A model generated the notes under the pieces. That model was not told the origin of the DNA and searched no databases. It was given only the letters and a program-made list of their open reading frames with translations. Position numbers and translations under genes: made by a program. From NCBI GenBank assembly GCA_963693085.1, contig OY856409.1:1620047211-1620111210 (forward strand): a stretch of DNA of 64,000 nt, written 5' to 3'. Source of the DNA: Alisma plantago-aquatica (lineage: Eukaryota > Streptophyta > Magnoliopsida > Alismatales > Alismataceae). Shown here in pieces: positions 59,891-64,000 of the stretch (position 1 is the stretch's first letter; every line of letters starts with the position of its first letter).

Positions 59891-61474
59891 TGTCACGGAA
59901 CTATTCTTACCCCAATACCAATCCCACTGCCTAGACAGTAGAAAAAGGATTGAAGCGTCCGTCCCTGAGTGGCCCAACAGGATCAATCACACTGGCATAT
60001 AGAATAAGAAATAAATAACTAAAAAACTGGATAATTAAAGAACAAACTAACCCAATATGGAGATATATCCGATTTATCTTTATCTTCAGAGTGTATAGTG
60101 CGGAAGCGATCATATTCAGTATTCCATTTGTATTGCCTAAAATCAAGAAAATCAAGACATATTCATGCAATTGCACGGTACGCTATCAAAATCAAGTAAA
60201 ACATTATAAGAAAATAAGTATACTTTGCAGGACTTATATTCAAAAGAATAACAAGAAATTTCCAAATCCAACATTGATTCGACAAGTTTTTCAACAAAAT
60301 CAACTTTTATTACGAGTTCCCATTATGTTGTAATTCGAGAAGCATGCTTATATATTTTGTGTGACTCTATTACCCCAACGCGATGGGGAAGGTCACTAGG
60401 CTCCTTCTCACCATAGGAACATAGGAATCCAATGTACAAGTCCCACCTCCAAATGAGAGGGGGTGTTAGATCATTATCAAGTTCGAACATCATTGGGATT
60501 CAAGATTAGATCTACTTCTGATTAGTATTATGAGTAAATCAGAGATCAACTTTTAGGTCAATAAGATATGCCACAAGATTTAGATCAATCATATTGTTGA
60601 GATGTTATCATAATATTCAAGATTAACTTAAGTCAACAACAATAAATCTAGATCATTAATGGGTCAATTATTATTTTAGAGTCTCAATATTAACATTAGA
60701 GTCAAGAATTAGGGTTTTCAGTGTTTAGTCAAGATTAACTACAAATAGAGTCATTTAGACCAATTATATAAGCAATAGATCTATATTTAAGATATATCAG
60801 CGAGAATAGTTTGGAATCAGGTTTCCAAAGTATTTTGAAACGATACATTGGATTTTTCTAATCAAAATTGACTATTTATTCAAATTATTTGGAGCTAGGA
60901 TGCATTTTCTATAATTACAACAAGATTTGGACATTTATTTGAATTCCTGAATAGAGAGGAGATAACAATTACCTTAAAAGGAAAGTCGAGGAAAAAATAT
61001 AGACCATTGATCTAGGGCTGGACGTTCGTGATGGAACACTCCCTTAACAGGTGAGAAGGTCCCTATTTCCAAGCTCAGGTCATTGGATCATGATCAGAGG
61101 GTTGTGGCTCTTCTCTAGCTCGACCCTTAGATCAAGATCTTGTGGCTCATGGACCAGCCGGTCTAGGGACTCTTCCCCTTCGTCACAAACCCTTGCACGA
61201 GCCATGAAAGAAGGTAGAGGATTTCGCCAGAGTGAGGGTGGATTGGGGTAGGAAAGGGAAGGGGAGAGCACGAGCTTCCCAATGGAGTTTGCCTCGGCCA
61301 ACCGAAACTTATGGGGGCTAGAGAAACAGGAGAGGGGGCGAGGAGGAAGGATGCCCAACTGGGGCTAGGCGGCATCACCACGGCGGCGTAGAAGGGGCAA
61401 ATGAGAGAGAGAGCATGCGACAGGAAGAGAAGGTGTCGGTTGAGTTCTTGGGGGAAGGACGAAGCCGTTGGTGG

Positions 61475-61485
61475 GGTTTTTATAG
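61475..61485 (-). promoter_or_regulatory. TATA box of element E LTR
   Basis: CTATAAAAACC on the minus strand, followed by a pyrimidine-rich start region. Confidence 0.6.
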
Positions 61486-61659
61486 CTAGATGGGGCTAGG
61501 TTTAGGGTTTGCATGGAGGTGGCCATGGTGGCGGCCAAGAGCTGCAAACGGCAGTTCAAAAGTTCTCGAAACCTGTTGAATTGAGGGAGAAAAAGGGCAA
61601 AAAGTCTTCAGTTTGACGGGGTGAACATGCCTGCCCCTTTTGATTTTCAAAACAGGCTT

Positions 61660-61675
61660 GCAATCGATCGATTGC
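61660..61675. repeat. Perfect 16-bp palindrome in element E LTR
   Basis: GCAATCGATCGATTGC, fully self-complementary, about 175 bp upstream of the E TATA box. Confidence 0.9.
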
Positions 61676-62189
61676 CACTTTGGCCGTGACTCCACTCTCC
61701 CCTGATTGTGGGAGGTAGGTGACGGGTTAGTGGTTGCCCGATCTGGTCTGGATCCCCATGGATTGGATCAAAGGGTTGGGGTTCGCCCCCCTCCCTTTGC
61801 AACGGATAGGTGATGTGGAAAAGCCCATAAAAAGACAAATAAAGGCATTTTCAATGCATTATCTTCAAAAAACATTAGACAGTTGTAAGAATGTCCAAAT
61901 GAGCTAACATTTGGACCTTAGCTTCACAAAAATGTGGACAATATCTAGAAAAAGTTTGAGAACCAAATTATGAAGTTTGATGGATCAATTTACTTTATTG
62001 GACAAAGTAAGAAATAAATCAAATATGTGGGGTTTCAAAGTGTATAAAATTCACATTGATCACTATATTTCACATTTGAGTACCAATATTGATTATGAAA
62101 CCAAGAAAAATGATTTGAGATCATGAGTGATTACAATGAGGGAAAAACTGGAATCAATTCAAGCTTATGCGAAATTCCACTTTATCACA

Positions 62190-62210
62190 TCCTTCCCTCC
62201 TTAAAAATGA
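62190..62210 (-). other. Polypurine tract and pol-end remnant of element E
   Basis: On the minus strand GACAAAATTCATTTTTAAGG runs into GAGGGAAGGA and then the LTR. This matches the usual end of Del/Tekay-type gypsy elements (GGACGAAATT...AAGGGGGGAGAA). Confidence 0.7.
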
Positions 62211-64000
62211 ATTTTGTCCCCAAAATTCAAAAAATCCTCAAAATTGGGATTATAAAAACCATATCATATCCTTAAATATTGAGTGTCCTCAACTATATAA
62301 TCAAAATTATATCCTCAAAGTTAAAATATTACAATCATCATAATTGGGATTCCATGTTCCATGTCATGATCCACTTGGTACTAAGACCATTTCATCATTG
62401 AGCAATTGAGTATCAAAGTCAAAGCATATATTTTTCAAAGTCATTGTATGAGTCACAATTATGGAAAGCATTCTATTAATCACAAATTTGGAGAGATCAT
62501 ATTTTATGCCAAACAAATAAAGTCCTTGAATCAAGTGTACAAGGTGACTCTCAATCCCAATATCTTAAGTTCCTAGCTTCTACATTGGCCTAGGTGGGGT
62601 TATACATCCATGATTTAAGATTTTGTATTTCAACATTTCAAGACAACATCATAATTTCAATATCATGATTTCGAGCTCAAAATCAATGGGAGGTCCCACC
62701 CTAGTCCTAATGAGAGCTAAACCCTAAGTCATAAATCAAGAGATCCAACATAGTCATCATTTCAAGAATTTCAAGATTTGGGGTTTTGAAGTCATTAGTC
62801 ATATATCCCAATATCCAAATAGTGTGATCATAGGATTTGTATTATTATTGAGATTTGGTGATCGTGAGTCACAATATTATATATCAGTATTAAGAGTCAA
62901 GATTTTTGGACATCAAATTTCATAGGTCCAGAATTTTGAAGCTAGGGTTTAGATTCCTATTTAGACCTTAGGGGATATTATTCATCTATATTCAATTTCT
63001 ATCAACAATATTCAAGCAATATTTGATCAACGTGTCAATATTTCATTATCATGGTTTCCAAGGTTGATGAATGATCTAGACCTAGGTCTATCTAGGAAGT
63101 CAACCTCAAGCTATAGTCAATATTGCCATATGTCAAGGTCATTATCAAATCAATATTCAAGATCGAGTATCAAACATGGTTTTAACCTATTAGGCTTAGG
63201 TCAACCAATCAAAATCAGGTGAAAGGACATACCTTTCCAAACTCTAAATAATCAACAATATGAAAATTTGGAGCTTAGTCAAAATAGGGATGTGACCTAG
63301 GTTAGTGGAATCATGAATCAACTACTACCCTAATCTAGCACATTACTTACATTGGTCATGATCCACTAATCTTATTCAAATAGGGAGAGCATCAATGATT
63401 AAATCATATATATCAAGGTCATAAGATCAAAATTCAAGATAATAGTTCAATAATGTCAAGATTTGAAATTCTTTCCTTTCATGATCAAGGTAGTGATATA
63501 ATTTGGAAATCGAGAATTTGAATTTGACATTCAAGGAATAATAGTGCAAAATATAGGCCCAAAATCATCATATCAGAATCGAGATTGCAAAAGGCATCAA
63601 TAGTCAAAAGGAAAACTTTTTTTTGCATCATATTCTTACATCATGATTTTGTGAGTCTTAAATGTAGTCATTTGATAGCATGGTCAGGGTGTGTATGAAA
63701 TAGGAGACAAGTTTTCTTAACTATGTTTGAGGTTTAATCAACAATAGGGCAACATGGGTTTAATAAAATAGGGACCATATCAACAATAAAGTATAAGGTA
63801 TAAGTCATCCTTATTTCACCATATCATAACCTCAAACATGATCAAAATTGAGTGTTCATGATATTAGGGGTCAAACATGAGTATTTGATTTCAAAATTAA
63901 TTGATCAAAATTGATTTTTCAAATTAATGTCAGATCATAGTATCAATTTTCAAAAATTTAGCAATATTCATTTTTCCCATGCATAAGCTATCCATAATCG
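62211..64000 (-). other. Element E internal region, non-coding, runs off the window
   Basis: About 1.8 kb upstream of the E polypurine tract, where chromodomain-type integrase should lie. It is AT-rich, full of CAATATTCAAG and CATGATTT-like words, with no gypsy pol motif visible. This fits a large non-autonomous (LARD-like) derivative or a secondary insertion. Confidence 0.5.

Larger units (their letters stand above)
59891..62189 (-). mobile_element. Element E: 3' LTR, gypsy, minus strand
   Basis: On the minus strand it begins TGTGATAAAGTGG at 62189, right after a purine tract, and ends ...GTTCCGTGACA at 59891, in the middle of D gag. About 2.3 kb. A TATA box CTATAAAAACC lies at 61485-61475 with a GC-rich transcribed start region after it (61470-61020), and a perfect 16-bp palindrome at 61660-61675. 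The second LTR is outside the window. Short minus-strand ORFs in the GC-rich part have no recognisable domain. Confidence 0.72.

Noticed and set aside
61080..61381. Overlapping minus-strand ORFs of 72-92 codons in a GC-rich segment as a captured gene
   Set aside because: They lie just downstream of the element E TATA box, where GC-rich untranslated leader is expected, and show no recognisable domain.

Overview
The window is a stack of plant transposable elements. I see no host gene, tRNA, rRNA or bacterial feature. The element types are Ty1/copia of Angela, SIRE and Tork type, Ty3/gypsy of Del/Tekay type and of Athila/Tat gag type, an L1-like LINE, and a hAT transposon. LTRs are up to 4.2 kb, divergence is often above 5%, and insertions sit inside insertions. 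This points to a repeat-rich intergenic region of a large seed-plant genome, probably an angiosperm. The species cannot be told from the sequence.

Layout. 1-18451: Angela-type copia element A. Its 5' LTR is cut by the window start, its gag and pol are decayed, and its 3' LTR is split by element B. B (7927-17547, minus strand) is a 9.6-kb gypsy-related element with gag and protease but no reverse transcriptase or integrase, flanked by the duplication GACGA. 18452-19033: unassigned. 19034-29631: three Del/Tekay-like LTR copies in direct order with only about 0.5-0.7 kb of internal sequence between them. 29632-33348 and 57379-58188: a decayed Tork-type copia element T, split by a hAT transposon (33349-57378). 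The hAT has matching ends and a perfect 8-bp target duplication CCTCTAGG. It has grown to 24 kb because it carries SIRE element C (36308-45308, duplication GAATA), a LINE fragment (45499-48734, 17-bp duplication) and two tandem LTR-like repeats F. 58189-59890: the start of a second SIRE-like element D, broken in gag by gypsy element E (minus strand, from 59891 past the window end).

The elements do not work together; the layout is a record of insertion order (B into A; hAT into T; F and C into hAT; LINE into F; E into D). No coding region seen here is intact. What stands out is in the LTRs. The A, B, C and D LTRs each carry a family-specific set of short inverted repeats roughly 65-145 bp upstream of a TATA box, with different sequences in A, B and C/D, and E carries one perfect 16-bp palindrome upstream of its TATA box. 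The Del LTRs carry nine palindromes of different sequence spaced almost exactly 21 bp apart. This recurring architecture is the best candidate here for an undescribed cis-regulatory or silencing-related feature of plant LTRs.
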